Made by a program: the position numbers and the translations under genes
Notes under the pieces: generated by a model
Databases searched by the model: none
The model's input: the letters and a program-made list of their open reading frames with translations, nothing else
Told to the model about the DNA's origin: nothing
Shown: positions 20,593-31,550 of the stretch, one piece after another
Numbering within the stretch: the first letter of the stretch is position 1
Layout: every line of letters starts with the position of its first letter
NCBI RefSeq assembly: GCF_009811315.1
Contig: NZ_BLID01000011.1
Coordinates: forward strand, 1-64,000
From: Vibrio atypicus
GTDB lineage: Bacteria; Pseudomonadota; Gammaproteobacteria; Enterobacterales; Vibrionaceae
DNA length: 64,000 nucleotides
Reading direction: 5' to 3'

Positions 20593-21090
20593 ATGTACAA
20601 GAAATTAGCCATCGCAGCTTTGGTTGCAACAGCATTAGTTGGTTGTCAGAGTACATCAAAAGATTCATCGACAGCATCTAATGACAGCGGGTACGGTGCC
20701 ATTGCAAACGCTGCTCTTATAGGCGCAGTGCAAACTTGGTCCCAACAAGGGGCTGCTGACACTGATTTAGTTTCAGCTATTCAAAACAATGCTAACGTTT
20801 CCTCAGAGCAAGCAATCGGTGGTGTCGGTTCACTGTTAGCATTAGCACAAAACTCATTAGGTAGCAGTGAGACAAGTGAATTAGCCGGCCTGATCCCAGG
20901 CTTTGACTCACTGCAATCAAGTGGTCTAACGGCAATGATTGCCAACAACGAGACAGTGAAAAGTGCTTTCTCTGCACTTGGTATGGATCCATCGTTAATT
21001 TCTACCTTTGCACCCATCATTCTAAATGCGCTTCAAAGCCAAGGTGCAAGCTCGGGATTACTTGATAGCCTAGGTGCTATCTGGAAGTAA
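20593..21090 (+). CDS. DUF2780-type lipoprotein
   Basis: A 165-residue predicted lipoprotein. The signal peptide ends in the lipobox LVGC (Cys19 from the chosen start), followed by a Ser-rich linker. The rest is a Gly/Ala/Ser/Leu-rich helical domain matching my memory of DUF2780 (VGSLLALAQNSLGSSETSELAGLIPG). Function unknown. The start at 20593 is preceded by AAGGAGAAAGC; an ATG eight codons earlier would spoil the signal peptide. Monocistronic. Confidence 0.85.
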   Translation: MYKKLAIAALVATALVGCQSTSKDSSTASNDSGYGAIANAALIGAVQTWSQQGAADTDLVSAIQNNANVSSEQAIGGVGSLLALAQNSLGSSETSELAGLIPGFDSLQSSGLTAMIANNETVKSAFSALGMDPSLISTFAPIILNALQSQGASSGLLDSLGAIWK

Positions 21091-21111
21091 TCACAGCAGA
21101 ATTCTATTAAG

Positions 21112-21144
21112 GGGTTGGCGTGAAAGCGTCAGCCCTTTTATATG
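21112..21144 (+). terminator. Probable terminator of the DUF2780 lipoprotein gene
   Basis: An inverted repeat GGGTTGGCG / CGTCAGCCC with two G-T pairs is followed by TTTTAT, about 20 bases past the stop. The T tract is short. Confidence 0.6.
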
Positions 21145-21202
21145 AAGACGATCTAGTTAGAACTTGCTAGGTGGGTTAGTGATTAGCTCAAACGACAGAC
21201 AC

Positions 21203-21234
21203 AAAAAAGCCGAGCATTAAGCTCGGCTTTTTTT
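21203..21234. terminator. Terminator of the alpha operon (bidirectional)
   Basis: AAGCCGAGC / GCTCGGCTT with loop ATTAA is flanked by A and T runs, so it can stop transcription from both sides. It lies 16 bases past the rplQ stop. Confidence 0.92.
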
Positions 21235-21249
21235 GTTCATACGAACTGA

Positions 21250-21630
21250 TTACTCAGCAGCTTCTTCAGCAGCTGGGCGATCAACAAGCTCAATGTAAGC
21301 CATTGGAGCTTTATCACCAGCACGGAAGCCAGCTTTTAGGATACGAGTGTAACCGCCCTGACGAGCAGCAAAACGTGGACCTAGTTCGTTGAATAGTTTT
21401 GCAACTACTTCGTTGTCACGAGTACGTGCAAATGCTAGACGACGGTTAGCAACACTGTCAGTCTTAGCTAGTGTAATCAAAGGCTCAACTACGCGACGTA
21501 GCTCTTTTGCTTTTGGCAATGTAGTCTTGATAACTTCATGACGTACTAGAGAGCTAGCCATATTGCTGAACATCGCTTTACGATGTGAGCTGTTGCGGTT
21601 GAGTTGACGACCACTCTTACGATGGCGCAT
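21250..21630 (-). CDS. rplQ: 50S ribosomal protein L17
   Basis: Large-subunit protein near the peptide exit tunnel. The 126 residues (E. coli 127) start [20 protein letters not shown], the L17 signature. Last gene of the alpha operon, 26 bases after rpoA, and followed by the operon terminator. The acidic C-terminal tail (EEAAE) is ordinary variation. Confidence 0.98.
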
Positions 21631-21656
21631 GACCTAATCCTTCTAACTATTATCGA

Positions 21657-22649
21657 TTAATCTTCAGCGATAGACGCTGGTGGCCAGTTTTCTAGGCGCA
21701 TGCCCAGAGACAGACCACGTGATGCAAGTACGTCTTTAATCTCAGTAAGAGATTTTTTACCAAGGTTAGGCGTTTTAAGTAGCTCAACCTCAGTACGCTG
21801 TACAAGATCACCGATGTAGTGAATCGCTTCTGCTTTCAAACAGTTAGCAGAGCGAACTGTTAGTTCAAGATCGTCTACAGGACGCAGTAGGATCGGATCG
21901 AATTCTGGCTTCTCTTCCTTCTCCTCAGGTACACGTACATCACGAAGATCTACGAACGCATCCAATTGCTCAGCTAGAATAGTAGCTGCACGACGGATTG
22001 CTTCCTCAGGGTCTAGAGTACCGTTCGTTTCCATATCGATAACTAGCTTATCTAGGTCAGTACGCTGCTCTACACGAGCTGCATCAACAGAGTAAGCAAT
22101 TTTATCTACTGGGCTGTACGTAGCGTCAACCAGAAGGCGACCAATAGGACGCTCATCTTCTTCAGTATGGATACGAGCGGAAGCTGGAACGTAACCACGA
22201 CCACGTTCAACTTTGATACGCATAGCGATCTCAGCGTTGTCATCCGTTAGATGACAAATAACGTGTTCTGGGTTAGCGATCTCTACATCACCATCATGGG
22301 TGATGTCACCTGCAACCACAGGGCCCGAGCCTGATTTGTTCAAAGTAATGAACACTTCATCTTTGCCTTCGGCAACACGCACAGCCAGACCTTTAAGGTT
22401 AAGTAGGATTTCAAGAATATCTTCTTGAACGCCTTCTTTCGTGCTGTACTCATGAAGTACGCCTTCGATTTCTACTTCTGTTACAGCACAACCTGGCATA
22501 GAAGATAGAAGAATACGGCGAAGTGCATTACCAAGAGTATGGCCAAAACCACGCTCTAATGGCTCAAGAGTTACTTTTGCGTGTGTCGTGCTAACTTGTT
22601 CGATGTCAACAAGACGTGGCTTAAGAAATTCTGTTACAGAACCCTGCAT
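21657..22649 (-). CDS. rpoA: RNA polymerase alpha subunit
   Basis: A 330-residue subunit that starts polymerase assembly and contacts UP elements and activators. The N-terminal dimerisation domain ([21 protein letters not shown]) is joined by an acidic linker ([12 protein letters not shown]) to the C-terminal domain ([36 protein letters not shown]). That domain carries the DNA-contact arginine and the CRP/UP-binding surface. It lies between rpsD and rplQ as in other gammaproteobacteria. Confidence 0.99.
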   Translation of the reverse strand: MQGSVTEFLKPRLVDIEQVSTTHAKVTLEPLERGFGHTLGNALRRILLSSMPGCAVTEVEIEGVLHEYSTKEGVQEDILEILLNLKGLAVRVAEGKDEVFITLNKSGSGPVVAGDITHDGDVEIANPEHVICHLTDDNAEIAMRIKVERGRGYVPASARIHTEEDERPIGRLLVDATYSPVDKIAYSVDAARVEQRTDLDKLVIDMETNGTLDPEEAIRRAATILAEQLDAFVDLRDVRVPEEKEEKPEFDPILLRPVDDLELTVRSANCLKAEAIHYIGDLVQRTEVELLKTPNLGKKSLTEIKDVLASRGLSLGMRLENWPPASIAED

Positions 22650-22673
22650 TGTGTCCTCTCTTTAGTTTAAACC

Positions 22674-23294
22674 TTACTTAGAGTAAAGCTCGACGATCAG
22701 TTGTTCGTTGATGTCAGCAGACAGATCTGAACGCTCAGGCATACGCTTGAACGTAGCTTCCATCTTACCAGCATCTACTTCAATCCAAGTTGGTTTTTCG
22801 CGTTGTTCAGCAACTTCTAGAGCCGCTTTAATACGAGATTGCTTTTGAGCTTTCTCGCGGATAGCAACAACGTCGTTAGCCGCAACTTTGAAAGAAGGAA
22901 CGTTTACAACTTTACCGTTAACTAGGATAGCTTTGTGGCTAACTAGCTGACGTGCTTCTGCGCGAGTTGCGCCAAAGCCCATGCGGTAAACTACGTTATC
23001 AAGACGACCTTCAAGAAGCTGAAGTAGGTTCTCACCTGTGTTGCCTTTAAGACGCGCAGCTTCTTTGTAGTAGTTACGGAATTGTTTTTCTAGAACGCCG
23101 TACATACGACGAACTTTTTGCTTCTCACGAAGCTGAACGCCATACTCAGATAGACGACCGCGACGAGCGCCGTGTACACCTGGTGCGTTATCAATTTTAC
23201 ACTTGGTATCGATCGCGCGTACACCAGACTTAAGGAATAAGTCAGTACCTTCGCGACGGCTAAGCTTCAGCTTAGGACCCAAATATCTTGCCAT
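22674..23294 (-). CDS. rpsD: 30S ribosomal protein S4
   Basis: Primary 16S-binding protein and, in E. coli, translational repressor of the alpha operon through the leader ahead of rpsM. The 206 residues include the S4 RNA-binding domain ([31 protein letters not shown]). This is the zinc-free S4 type with no N-terminal cysteine cluster. A plausible target leader is present at 24087-24182. Confidence 0.99.
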   Translation of the reverse strand: MARYLGPKLKLSRREGTDLFLKSGVRAIDTKCKIDNAPGVHGARRGRLSEYGVQLREKQKVRRMYGVLEKQFRNYYKEAARLKGNTGENLLQLLEGRLDNVVYRMGFGATRAEARQLVSHKAILVNGKVVNVPSFKVAANDVVAIREKAQKQSRIKAALEVAEQREKPTWIEVDAGKMEATFKRMPERSDLSADINEQLIVELYSK

Positions 23295-23321
23295 GATCTT
23301 TCTCCAGTAATCTAAAAAACG

Positions 23322-23717
<396 letters not shown>

Positions 23718-23729
23718 CTACCTTCCCGA

Positions 23730-24086
23730 TTATTTCTTGATCGGCTTACGCGGACCCTTACGGGTGCGAGCGTTGGTTTTAGTACGCTGTCCACGTAGTG
23801 GTAGACTGCGACGATGACGAAGACCACGGTAACAGCCAAGGTCCATAAGACGCTTGATGTTCATTGATACTTCACGACGTAGATCACCTTCTACAGTGTA
23901 TTTAGCTACACCATCACGCAGTTGATCGATCTGCTCTTCAGTTAGTTCACTGATCTTAACATCTTCAGCAATACCCACTTCAGCTAGGATAGCTTGAGAG
24001 CGAGTTTTACCGATGCCGTAGATTGACGTAAGTGCAATCACAGCATGTTTTTGATCAGGAATGTTAATGCCTGCTATACGGGCCAT
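23730..24086 (-). CDS. rpsM: 30S ribosomal protein S13
   Basis: Head protein contacting the P-site tRNA and the B1 bridges. The 118 residues begin [26 protein letters not shown] and end in the basic tail [20 protein letters not shown]. First gene of the alpha operon; its ribosome binding site TAGGAGTGA is the expected target of S4 repression. Confidence 0.99.
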   Translation of the reverse strand: MARIAGINIPDQKHAVIALTSIYGIGKTRSQAILAEVGIAEDVKISELTEEQIDQLRDGVAKYTVEGDLRREVSMNIKRLMDLGCYRGLRHRRSLPLRGQRTKTNARTRKGPRKPIKK

Positions 24087-24182
24087 TATTCACTCCTAGT
24101 GTTTCTTAAAAAGAATTAGCCGCAGCAAAGCCCGTTATGGATACGCTGCGGAATACTACTTCTTTTGCACGCAAAAGGTAGG
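24087..24182 (-). promoter_or_regulatory. Alpha operon leader, probable S4-responsive element
   Basis: The transcribed leader before rpsM holds a CTTTTGC / GCAAAAG hairpin and then a 7-bp stem CCGCAGC / GCTGCGG (outer limits 24120-24151) just before the ribosome binding site. In E. coli a pseudoknot here is bound by S4, which traps the 30S subunit. The pairing fits such a fold, but the pseudoknot was not modelled. Confidence 0.6.
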
Positions 24183-24188
24183 CCGAGG

Positions 24189-24217
24189 AATATACTCGAC
24201 ACTACCTTATATTTCAA
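24189..24217 (-). promoter_or_regulatory. Candidate alpha operon promoter
   Basis: On the minus strand -35 TTGAAA (24212-24217) and -10 TATATT (24189-24194) are 17 bp apart, a strong sigma-70 match. It lies 18 bases past the rpmJ stop and before the S4 leader, where an alpha operon promoter is expected. The spc transcript may also read through, since no terminator follows rpmJ. Confidence 0.6.
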
Positions 24218-24234
24218 GTAAAAATTTCTGCTGA

Positions 24235-24348
24235 TTAGCCTTGGCGCTGCTTGTGCTTTGGCTCACTGCAAATCACGCGAACGACACCGTTACGCTTGAT
24301 AACTTTACAGTTACGGCAGATTTTTTTAACGGAAGCACGAACTTTCAT
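24235..24348 (-). CDS. rpmJ: 50S ribosomal protein L36
   Basis: A 37-residue large-subunit protein. Translation from the ATG at 24348 gives [20 protein letters not shown] and onward to a stop at 24235. The zinc-binding residues Cys11, Cys14, Cys27 and His32 are all present, so this is the zinc-containing form. Last gene of the spc operon, between secY and the alpha promoter. Confidence 0.97.
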
Positions 24349-24387
24349 TGCTAAACTCCGTAGTGGAACTGAATATTTACCGCCGAA

Positions 24388-25722
24388 TTAACGGCCGTAA
24401 CCTTTCAGATTCGCTTTCTTCAACACAGAATCATATTGTTGTGACATCATATGAGTCTGTACCTGTGCCATAAAGTCCATGATAACAACAACTACGATTA
24501 GTAGTGATGTACCGCCGAAGTAGAAACGTACGTTCCACGCGACCATCATAAACTCTGGAATCAGACAGATAAAGGTAATGTATAGCGCACCCGCTAGGGT
24601 TAAACGCGTCATCACTTTATCAATGTACTTAGCTGTCTGCTCACCTGGGCGGATACCGGGTACGAATGCACCAGACTTCTTCAGGTTATCTGCTGTTTCA
24701 CGCGGGTTAAATACTAACGCCGTGTAGAAGAAACAGAAGAATATAATCGCTGCTGCATAAAGCATTACATACAGAGGCTGACCTGGGCTAAGAGCTAAAG
24801 ACACGTCAGTTAACCAACCGAACGCGCTGCTCTCACCATTCTGACCAAACCACTGAGCCAGTGTTCCTGGGAACAGGATAATGCTTGATGCGAAGATTGC
24901 TGGAATAACACCTGCCATATTAATTTTAAGTGGCAAGTGAGTGCTTTGTGCAGCAAATACTTTGCGACCTTGTTGACGTTTCGCGTAGTTTACAACGATA
25001 CGACGTTGACCACGCTCCATGAAAACAACAAAGTAAATAACTGCGAAAGCAAGTACAGCAATCAACAGCAGAAGAAGTACATGCAATTCACCTTGACGCG
25101 CTTGCTCGATTGTTTGACCAATTGCCGAAGGCAATCCAGCAACAATACCTGCAAAAATCAGAATGGAAATACCATTACCGATTCCTCGCTCTGTAATTTG
25201 TTCACCTAACCACATTAGGAACATGGTGCCGGTTACTAAACTTACGGTTGCAATTAGCGTAAACATGGTTTGGTTGATAACAACCAGATTGTCGACCATG
25301 CTTGGTAGGCCAGTTGCGATACCTATAGCTTGGAATGTTGCAAGTACAAGCGTGCCATAGCGTGTGTATTGGCTGATCTTACGACGGCCTGCTTCACCCT
25401 CTTTCTTGAGTTCGGCTAACGCTGGATGAACTACAGTTAGCAGTTGGACAACAATAGATGCCGAAATATACGGCATGATGCCCAACGCTAATATAGATGC
25501 ACGCTCAAGAGCACCACCGGAGAACATGTTAAACATTTCTACGATGGTACCTTTTTGCTGTTCGAACAAATCGGCAAGTACAGCAGCGTCAATACCAGGA
25601 ATCGGCACAAAAGAGCCTGCTCGGAATACTAAAAGTGCACCAATTACGAATAATAAGCGCGACTTTAGTTCACTTAAGCCGCTCTGAGCACTACGAAAAT
25701 CTTGTCCTGGTTTCTTAGCCAT
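24388..25722 (-). CDS. secY: Protein translocase subunit SecY
   Basis: Channel-forming subunit of the SecYEG translocon in the inner membrane. The 444 residues (E. coli 443) have ten membrane segments. Family signatures are [39 protein letters not shown] and the SecA/ribosome-contact loop around [12 protein letters not shown]. Located between rplO and rpmJ, as in other spc operons. Confidence 0.99.
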   Translation of the reverse strand: MAKKPGQDFRSAQSGLSELKSRLLFVIGALLVFRAGSFVPIPGIDAAVLADLFEQQKGTIVEMFNMFSGGALERASILALGIMPYISASIVVQLLTVVHPALAELKKEGEAGRRKISQYTRYGTLVLATFQAIGIATGLPSMVDNLVVINQTMFTLIATVSLVTGTMFLMWLGEQITERGIGNGISILIFAGIVAGLPSAIGQTIEQARQGELHVLLLLLIAVLAFAVIYFVVFMERGQRRIVVNYAKRQQGRKVFAAQSTHLPLKINMAGVIPAIFASSIILFPGTLAQWFGQNGESSAFGWLTDVSLALSPGQPLYVMLYAAAIIFFCFFYTALVFNPRETADNLKKSGAFVPGIRPGEQTAKYIDKVMTRLTLAGALYITFICLIPEFMMVAWNVRFYFGGTSLLIVVVVIMDFMAQVQTHMMSQQYDSVLKKANLKGYGR

Positions 25723-25742
25723 CTGTACCTCGTTCCTCGAGA

Positions 25743-26177
25743 TTATTCCTCGATTTTGCCGCCTGCAGCTTCGATTGCAGCTTTAGCGCCTTTAGTCACA
25801 CGTAGACCTTTAACAGTCACTGCTTTGTTAATTTCACCAGATAGAACAACTTTTACGAATTCGATGTTCTTAGTGATAACGTTAGCAGCTTTAAGGCTGT
25901 TTAGATCTACTACGTCACCAGTTACTTTCGCTAGCTCAGCTAGACGAACTTCAGCAGACACTAGGCTCTTACGAGAAGTGAAACCGAATTTTGGTAGACG
26001 TTGTTTTAGAGGCATCTGACCGCCTTCAAAACCTGGACGAACTGAACCGCCAGAACGTGACTTTTGACCTTTGTGACCGCGGCCACCAGTTTTACCTAGG
26101 CCAGAACCGATACCACGACCTACACGCTTAGCGGTAGTTTTAGCACCAGCTGCTGGTGATAGAGTATTCAAACGCAT
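25743..26177 (-). CDS. rplO: 50S ribosomal protein L15
   Basis: Late-assembly large-subunit protein. The 144 residues (E. coli length) show the Gly/Lys/Arg-rich N-terminus [22 protein letters not shown] that threads into 23S rRNA. It starts five bases after the rpmD stop. Confidence 0.98.
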   Translation of the reverse strand: MRLNTLSPAAGAKTTAKRVGRGIGSGLGKTGGRGHKGQKSRSGGSVRPGFEGGQMPLKQRLPKFGFTSRKSLVSAEVRLAELAKVTGDVVDLNSLKAANVITKNIEFVKVVLSGEINKAVTVKGLRVTKGAKAAIEAAGGKIEE

Positions 26178-26182
26178 TCTGA

Positions 26183-26359
26183 TTACTCCTCAACTTTAAC
26201 CATGTAGTAAACCTTGTTGATCATACCGCGTACGCACGGAGTATCTTCAAGTTCTACTGTGTGGTTGATTTTACGAAGGCCTAGACCTTTAAGACACGCT
26301 TTGTGCTTAGGTAGACGACCAATTGAGCTTTTAGTTTGAGTTACTTTAATAGTTGCCAT
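26183..26359 (-). CDS. rpmD: 50S ribosomal protein L30
   Basis: A 58-residue large-subunit protein starting [20 protein letters not shown]. The ATG at 26359 is used because it gives the normal L30 N-terminus; the nine-codon extension upstream overlaps rpsE and is not family-like. Seven bases separate it from rpsE. Confidence 0.97.
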   Translation of the reverse strand: MATIKVTQTKSSIGRLPKHKACLKGLGLRKINHTVELEDTPCVRGMINKVYYMVKVEE

Positions 26360-26366
26360 CGTGTGC

Positions 26367-26867
26367 TTACTCCGAAATAGATTCAACAGTTAGACCACGT
26401 TTAGCAGCAACCATTTCTGGCGACTTCATACCGCTTAGGCCATCGATCGTTGCACGAACGATGTTGATAGGGTTCGTAGAACCGTATGCCTTAGAAAGTA
26501 CGTTGTGTACGCCAGCAACTTCAAGAACTGCACGCATCGCACCACCTGCGATAACACCAGTACCTTCAGCAGCAGGCTGCATGTAAACTTTAGAGCCCGA
26601 GTGGCGACCTTTCACCGGGTGGTGAAGAGTGCCTTCGTTAAGCGCGATCGTAACCATGTTACGACGTGCTTTTTCCATTGCTTTTTGAATCGCTGCAGGT
26701 ACTTCACGAGCTTTGCCGTAACCGAAACCTACACGACCGTTACCGTCACCAACTACTGTTAGTGCAGTGAAGCTCATGATTCGACCGCCTTTAACCGTCT
26801 TAGATACACGGTTAACTGCGATTAGCTTTTCTTGCAAATCACTAGCTTGTTGTTGTTCTTTAGCCAT
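26367..26867 (-). CDS. rpsE: 30S ribosomal protein S5
   Basis: Small-subunit protein near the decoding centre and mRNA entry channel; E. coli mutants affect accuracy and spectinomycin response. The 166 residues have the double-stranded RNA-binding S5 domain ([39 protein letters not shown]) and the C-terminal S5 fold. Confidence 0.99.
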   Translation of the reverse strand: MAKEQQQASDLQEKLIAVNRVSKTVKGGRIMSFTALTVVGDGNGRVGFGYGKAREVPAAIQKAMEKARRNMVTIALNEGTLHHPVKGRHSGSKVYMQPAAEGTGVIAGGAMRAVLEVAGVHNVLSKAYGSTNPINIVRATIDGLSGMKSPEMVAAKRGLTVESISE

Positions 26868-26881
26868 CGTCCAACCCTACC

Positions 26882-27235
26882 TTAGAATTTCAGACCAGCT
26901 TCGCGAGCAGATTCTGCTAGCGCCGCTACTCGACCGTGGTATTGGAAACCAGAACGATCAAATGCAACTGAAGCTACGCCTTTTTCAAGAGCGCGCTCAG
27001 CAACAGCTTTACCAACTGCTTTAGCTGCATCGATGTTACCAGTGTATTTCACTTGCTCACGGATCGCTTTTTCTACAGTAGAAGCAGCTGCGATAACCTC
27101 AGAGCCGTTTGCCGCGATAACTTGTGCGTAAACATGGCGAGGAGTACGGTGTACTACCAGGCGAGTTGCACCAAGTTCTGCAATCTTACGACGTGCGCGT
27201 GTAGCACGACGGATGCGAGATGCTTTCTTATCCAT
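26882..27235 (-). CDS. rplR: 50S ribosomal protein L18
   Basis: 5S rRNA-binding protein of the central protuberance. The 117 residues contain [20 protein letters not shown] and the C-terminal [25 protein letters not shown] signature. It sits between rplF and rpsE in the usual order. Confidence 0.99.
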   Translation of the reverse strand: MDKKASRIRRATRARRKIAELGATRLVVHRTPRHVYAQVIAANGSEVIAAASTVEKAIREQVKYTGNIDAAKAVGKAVAERALEKGVASVAFDRSGFQYHGRVAALAESAREAGLKF

Positions 27236-27244
27236 AGTGTTACC

Positions 27245-27778
27245 TTACTTCTTCTTAGCTTCTTTGGTACGCACATTTTCATCTGCGTAACGAACACCTT
27301 TACCTTTATAAGGCTCAGGCTCACGGTAAGAACGAATGTCAGCCGCAACCTGACCAACAAGTTGTTTGTCACAACCAGTGATCACGATTTCAGTTTGGCT
27401 TGGACACTCAGCTTTAATACCCGCTGGCAGTTCATGCTCAACTGGGTGAGAGAAGCCAAGAGTTAGACCTACAGCGTTGCCTTTGATAGCAGCACGGTAA
27501 CCAACACCCTTAAGGGTTAGCTTCTTAGTAAAGCCTTCAGTAACGCCAACAACCATGTTGTTTACTAGTGCACGAGCAGTACCTGCTTGTGCCCAAGCGT
27601 TAACAACACCTTCGCGTGGACCGAAAGTAAGATTGTTTTCTTCCTGAGCGATAACTACCGCATCGTTAAGAACGCGTGATAGTTCGCCTTTAGCACCTTT
27701 TACAGTGATTTCTTGGCCGTTTAGTTTCACCTCTACGCCAGCTGGAATAGCGACAGGTGCTTTAGCAACACGAGACAT
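27245..27778 (-). CDS. rplF: 50S ribosomal protein L6
   Basis: Large-subunit protein near the GTPase-associated region. The 177 residues have two L6 repeats and the signature [24 protein letters not shown] at the C-terminus. Nine bases separate it from rplR. Confidence 0.99.
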   Translation of the reverse strand: MSRVAKAPVAIPAGVEVKLNGQEITVKGAKGELSRVLNDAVVIAQEENNLTFGPREGVVNAWAQAGTARALVNNMVVGVTEGFTKKLTLKGVGYRAAIKGNAVGLTLGFSHPVEHELPAGIKAECPSQTEIVITGCDKQLVGQVAADIRSYREPEPYKGKGVRYADENVRTKEAKKK

Positions 27779-27790
27779 AGTCTACTCCTA

Positions 27791-28183
27791 TTAAGCTACG
27801 TAACAGATGATTTCACCACCAAGACCTGCTTTACGTGCAGCGCGGTCTGACATAAGACCCTTGGAAGTTGAAACAATAGCAACACCAAGACCACCCATTA
27901 CAGAAGGAAGTTCATCTTTCTTCTTGTAAACACGTAGGCCTGGACGAGAAACACGTTTAAGTTGCTCGATAACTGGTTTAGCTTGGAAGTACTTAAGCGT
28001 AACTTCTAGCTCAGGTTTAACTTCGCCTTCAACAGCGAAATCAACGATGTAACCTTCAGCTTTTAGTAGTGCAGCGATTGCAACTTTAAGCTTTGAAGAA
28101 GGCATTTTAACAGCAACTTTATTTGCTGCCTGACCGTTACGAACACGGGTCAGCATATCCGAAATCGGATCTTGCATGCTCAT
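27791..28183 (-). CDS. rpsH: 30S ribosomal protein S8
   Basis: Primary 16S-binding protein and, in E. coli, the translational repressor of the spc operon. The 130 residues start [18 protein letters not shown] and end with [27 protein letters not shown]. The S8 mRNA target in E. coli is at the rplX-rplE junction; a matching structure here could not be confirmed by eye. Confidence 0.99.
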   Translation of the reverse strand: MSMQDPISDMLTRVRNGQAANKVAVKMPSSKLKVAIAALLKAEGYIVDFAVEGEVKPELEVTLKYFQAKPVIEQLKRVSRPGLRVYKKKDELPSVMGGLGVAIVSTSKGLMSDRAARKAGLGGEIICYVA

Positions 28184-28213
28184 ATGATTTACTCCAAATG
28201 ATTAAGTGGCAAA

Positions 28214-28519
28214 TTACCAGCTAGCCTTACGAAGACCCGGAATCTCGCCTTTCATGCAAGCTTCACGAACCTTAATACGGCTTAGACCGAACTTACGTAG
28301 GTAACCGTGTGGACGACCAGTTTGGTTGCAACGGTTGCGCTGACGTGATGCACTTGAATCACGTGGAAGAGATTGCAGTGTAAGAACCGCATTCCAACGA
28401 TCTTCTTCAGATGCGTTTACATCGCTAATGATAGCTTTTAGCGCAGCACGCTTTTCAGCGAACTTAGCTACAAGCTTCGCACGCTTTGCTTCGCGCGCTT
28501 TCATTGAATTTTTAGCCAT
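28214..28519 (-). CDS. rpsN: 30S ribosomal protein S14
   Basis: Small-subunit head protein of 101 residues. It is the long, zinc-free form: the CxxC-x12-CxxC ribbon of short S14 is absent and only two scattered cysteines occur. The C-terminal [21 protein letters not shown] block is diagnostic. Confidence 0.99.
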   Translation of the reverse strand: MAKNSMKAREAKRAKLVAKFAEKRAALKAIISDVNASEEDRWNAVLTLQSLPRDSSASRQRNRCNQTGRPHGYLRKFGLSRIKVREACMKGEIPGLRKASW

Positions 28520-28536
28520 AACAGTAACCCTTCACC

Positions 28537-29076
28537 TTACTTACGGAATGGGAAGTTAAAGGCAGCCAGCAGAGCTCGGCCTTCCTCATCAGTAGCAGCA
28601 GACGTCGTGATAGTGATGTCTAGACCGCGTACTCGATCAACTTTATCAAAGTCGATTTCCGGGAAGATGATTTGCTCGCGAACGCCCATGCTGTAGTTAC
28701 CGCGTCCGTCAAAAGACTTAGCGCTAACACCACGGAAATCACGTACTCGTGGAAGAGCGATGTTAATCAAACGCTCAAGAAAATCCCACATACGTTCGCC
28801 ACGCAAGGTTACTTTACAACCGATAGGGTAGCCTTCACGGATTTTGAAACCTGCAACAGATTTACGAGCTTTCGTGATAAGTGGCTTCTGACCAGAGATC
28901 GTTGCCATATCAGAAGCTGCGTTCTCTAGCAGTTTCTTGTCGTTGATTGCTTCACCAACACCCATGTTTAGGGTGATTTTCTCGATTCTAGGGACTTGCA
29001 TGACGCTTGTGTAGCTGAACTCTTTGGTCAGTTCAGCGACTACAGACGACTTGTAGTAATCATGCAGTTTCGCCAT
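28537..29076 (-). CDS. rplE: 50S ribosomal protein L5
   Basis: 5S rRNA-binding protein that forms bridge B1b with S13. The 179 residues show [16 protein letters not shown] and [25 protein letters not shown] precedes the ATG. In E. coli this start region is where S8 binds to repress the operon. Confidence 0.99.
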   Translation of the reverse strand: MAKLHDYYKSSVVAELTKEFSYTSVMQVPRIEKITLNMGVGEAINDKKLLENAASDMATISGQKPLITKARKSVAGFKIREGYPIGCKVTLRGERMWDFLERLINIALPRVRDFRGVSAKSFDGRGNYSMGVREQIIFPEIDFDKVDRVRGLDITITTSAATDEEGRALLAAFNFPFRK

Positions 29077-29100
29077 AGTAGAACTCCAAATTACTTTCTA

Positions 29101-29418
29101 TTAGTTAGAAACAGTTTCGTTGTTAGATTTGAAGAAACGAACTTTCTTGCCATCTTCGAAACGGAAACCGATACGGTCTGCTTTACCAGTAGCCGCGTTA
29201 AAGATTGCAACGTTAGAAGCATCAATTGCTGCTTCTTGTTCAACGATGCCACCTTGTTGACCAAGAGCCGGAACTGGCTTCTGGTGCTTCTTAACAAGGT
29301 TGATACCTTCAACGATAACTTTACCGGTTGCTAGAACCTTAGTTACTTTACCTTTCTTGCCTTTATCTTTACCAGCAAGAACGATTACTTCGTCATTACG
29401 ACGGATTTTAGCTGCCAT
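29101..29418 (-). CDS. rplX: 50S ribosomal protein L24
   Basis: Assembly-initiator protein of the large subunit. The 105 residues contain the KOW motif ([23 protein letters not shown]) and [11 protein letters not shown]. It lies 11 bases after rplN in the spc operon. Confidence 0.99.
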   Translation of the reverse strand: MAAKIRRNDEVIVLAGKDKGKKGKVTKVLATGKVIVEGINLVKKHQKPVPALGQQGGIVEQEAAIDASNVAIFNAATGKADRIGFRFEDGKKVRFFKSNNETVSN

Positions 29419-29429
29419 CTACGTGCTCC

Positions 29430-29801
29430 TTACAGAACTTCTGGAGCCAGTGAAACGATCTTCATGAACTTATCGCCACGAAGTTCGCGAGTCACAGGAC
29501 CAAAGATACGTGTACCGATTGGTTGCTCAGTATTGTCATTTAACAGTACGCAAGCATTACGGTCGAAGCGAATGACAGAACCGTCTGGACGACGTACGCC
29601 TTTACGGGTGCGAACTACCACCGCCTTCAGAACGTCACCTTTCTTAACTTTACCGCGAGGAATTGCTTCCTTAACAGTAACTTTGATGACGTCACCGATA
29701 TGTGCATAACGGCGGTGAGAGCCACCCAGAACCTTAATACACATTACGCTGCGAGCGCCTGAGTTATCAGCTGCGTCCAGCATACTTTGCATTTGGATCA
29801 T
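29430..29801 (-). CDS. rplN: 50S ribosomal protein L14
   Basis: Large-subunit protein at the subunit interface and binding site of silencing factor RsfS. The 123 residues start [20 protein letters not shown]. First gene of the spc operon, separated from rpsQ by a terminator and the spc promoter. GGAG precedes the ATG. Confidence 0.99.
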
Positions 29802-29872
29802 GTTAGTGCTCCGCTAAATATAAAAAAAACTAGACCCTCACGGGTCGGGCTGCCTCTTTAAAAGGGACGCGA

Positions 29873-29906
29873 ATTGTACCACCCTTTTTTTCAATTGGGT
29901 AGTCAA
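29873..29906 (-). promoter_or_regulatory. spc operon promoter
   Basis: On the minus strand a good -10 TACAAT (29873-29878) lies downstream of TTGACTACCCAATTGAA (around 29890-29906). The hexamer spacing is irregular, but the block CTACCC...TTGAA...GGTG-TAxAAT closely resembles the E. coli spc promoter as I remember it. Position, just after the S10 operon terminator, also fits. Confidence 0.6.
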
Positions 29907-29943
29907 AAAATAAACGGCTCCAAAAATATTTTTGGAGCCGTTT
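29904..29943 (-). terminator. S10 operon terminator
   Basis: A very strong stem of about 15 bp (29912-29926 with 29929-29943; core AAACGGCTCC / GGAGCCGTTT) is followed by a T-rich run on the minus strand. It stands 22 bases past the rpsQ stop and separates the S10 from the spc operon. Confidence 0.88.
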
Positions 29944-29965
29944 GTTTTCATAGAATTAGCTAGGA

Positions 29966-30220
29966 TTAACCCTTAGCTTTTTCTAGAACTTTTACCAAAG
30001 TCCAAGACTTAGTCTTAGACAGTGGACGACACTCAGCGATTTCAACTTTGTCGCCTAGGCCACAAGTGTTGCTCTCGTCGTGTGCGTGTACTTTAGTCGT
30101 GCGCTTTACGTATTTACCGTAAATTGGGTGTTTAACCATGCGCTCGATAGCAACTACGATAGACTTGTCCATCTTGTCGCTAACTACACGACCTTGTTGA
30201 GTACGTTTTACTTCGCTCAT
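29966..30220 (-). CDS. rpsQ: 30S ribosomal protein S17
   Basis: Early-assembly small-subunit protein of 84 residues with the OB-fold signature ([21 protein letters not shown] and [18 protein letters not shown]). Last gene of the S10 operon. Its start shares the last base of the rpmC stop. Confidence 0.99.
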   Translation of the reverse strand: MSEVKRTQQGRVVSDKMDKSIVVAIERMVKHPIYGKYVKRTTKVHAHDESNTCGLGDKVEIAECRPLSKTKSWTLVKVLEKAKG

Positions 30221-30411
30221 TATGCGCCTGCCTTCTCAGTCAAAACAGTTTTCACACGTGCGATATCACGGCGTACAGCTTTCAGAGTATGAGTTTGCTG
30301 TAGCTGACCAGTTGCAGCTTGCATGCGCAAGTTGAACTGTTCGCGTAGCAAATTCAATAGCTCAGCGTTAAGCTCTTCAACGCTTTTCTCGCGTAGATCT
30401 TGTGCTTTCAT
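30220..30411 (-). CDS. rpmC: 50S ribosomal protein L29
   Basis: A 63-residue helical protein near the exit tunnel, beside the signal recognition particle docking site. The ATG at 30411 overlaps the rplP stop as TGATG and gives the normal [19 protein letters not shown] start; the GTG one codon earlier is less likely. It closely matches E. coli L29. Confidence 0.98.
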   Translation of the reverse strand: MKAQDLREKSVEELNAELLNLLREQFNLRMQAATGQLQQTHTLKAVRRDIARVKTVLTEKAGA

Positions 30412-30821
30412 CACATCACCTGCTTAGTTACAAATGTAGTTTTGAATGGCAGTTTACGAGCCGCTAGGCGGAACGCTTCACGTGCCAATTCTTCAGGTAC
30501 ACCACCCATTTCGTACATAACCTTACCAGGTTGGATTTGGGCTACCCAGTACTCAACGTTACCTTTACCCTTACCCTGACGAACTTCAAGTGGTTTTTCT
30601 GTGATTGGTTTGTCTGGGAACACACGGATCCAGATTTTACCTTGACGCTTAACGTGACGTGTCATTGCACGACGTGCCGCTTCGATTTGACGAGCAGTTA
30701 GACGACCACGGCCAGTAGCTTTAAGACCGAATTCGCCGAAGCTTACATCAGTACCTTTAGCTAGACCACGGTTACGACCTGTCTGAACCTTACGGAACTT
30801 AGTACGTTTAGGTTGTAGCAT
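30411..30821 (-). CDS. rplP: 50S ribosomal protein L16
   Basis: Large-subunit protein by the A-site finger. The 136 residues include [22 protein letters not shown] and the segment [17 protein letters not shown], which holds the arginine hydroxylated by YcfD/RoxA in E. coli. It overlaps rpmC by one base. Confidence 0.99.
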   Translation of the reverse strand: MLQPKRTKFRKVQTGRNRGLAKGTDVSFGEFGLKATGRGRLTARQIEAARRAMTRHVKRQGKIWIRVFPDKPITEKPLEVRQGKGKGNVEYWVAQIQPGKVMYEMGGVPEELAREAFRLAARKLPFKTTFVTKQVM

Positions 30822-30832
30822 CTGTCGACTCC

Positions 30833-31531
30833 TTACTTACGGCCTTTGCGCTGCTTCTTAGGCTTGTCGCCTTTAGGCTCTACAGCGTTAGCTGCTGGCA
30901 TACCGCCTAGGATCTCACCTTTGAAGATCCAAGTCTTAATGCCGATCACACCGTATTGAGTGTGAGCCGAAGAAGTTGCGTAATCAATGTCAGCACGTAG
31001 AGTGTGTAGAGGCACACGGCCTTCACGGTACCACTCAGAACGTGCAATTTCAGCGCCGCCTAGACGACCGCTTACTTCTACTTTGATGCCTTTAGCGCCT
31101 AGACGCATAGCGTTTTGTACCGCGCGCTTCATAGCACGACGGAACATAACACGACGCTCTAGTTGAGACGCGATGCTGTCACCAACAAGCTGTGCATCAA
31201 GCTCAGGTTTACGTACTTCAGCGATGTTAATTTGCGCTGGTACACCTGCGATTTTCGCTACAGCTGCACGTAGTTTCTCTACGTCTTCACCTTTCTTACC
31301 GATTACTACGCCTGGACGAGCAGTGTGAATAGTCACACGGATGCTCTTAGCAGGACGCTCGATAACGATGCGTGAAAGTGATGCTTTTTTCAGTTCACTT
31401 GTAAGGAACTGACGTACCTTGAAGTCGCCGTCTAGGTTGTCAGCGAAATCTTTGGTGTTAGCAAACCATGTAGCATTCCAAGGCTTAACGATGCCTAGAC
31501 GAATACCATTAGGATGTACTTTTTGACCCAT
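30833..31531 (-). CDS. rpsC: 30S ribosomal protein S3
   Basis: Small-subunit head protein at the mRNA entry channel. The 232 residues comprise an N-terminal KH domain ([16 protein letters not shown]) and the C-terminal S3 domain ([22 protein letters not shown]). The C-terminal basic tail is ordinary. Confidence 0.99.
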   Translation of the reverse strand: MGQKVHPNGIRLGIVKPWNATWFANTKDFADNLDGDFKVRQFLTSELKKASLSRIVIERPAKSIRVTIHTARPGVVIGKKGEDVEKLRAAVAKIAGVPAQINIAEVRKPELDAQLVGDSIASQLERRVMFRRAMKRAVQNAMRLGAKGIKVEVSGRLGGAEIARSEWYREGRVPLHTLRADIDYATSSAHTQYGVIGIKTWIFKGEILGGMPAANAVEPKGDKPKKQRKGRK

Positions 31532-31550
31532 TGCTTACTCTCCTAGTCTC

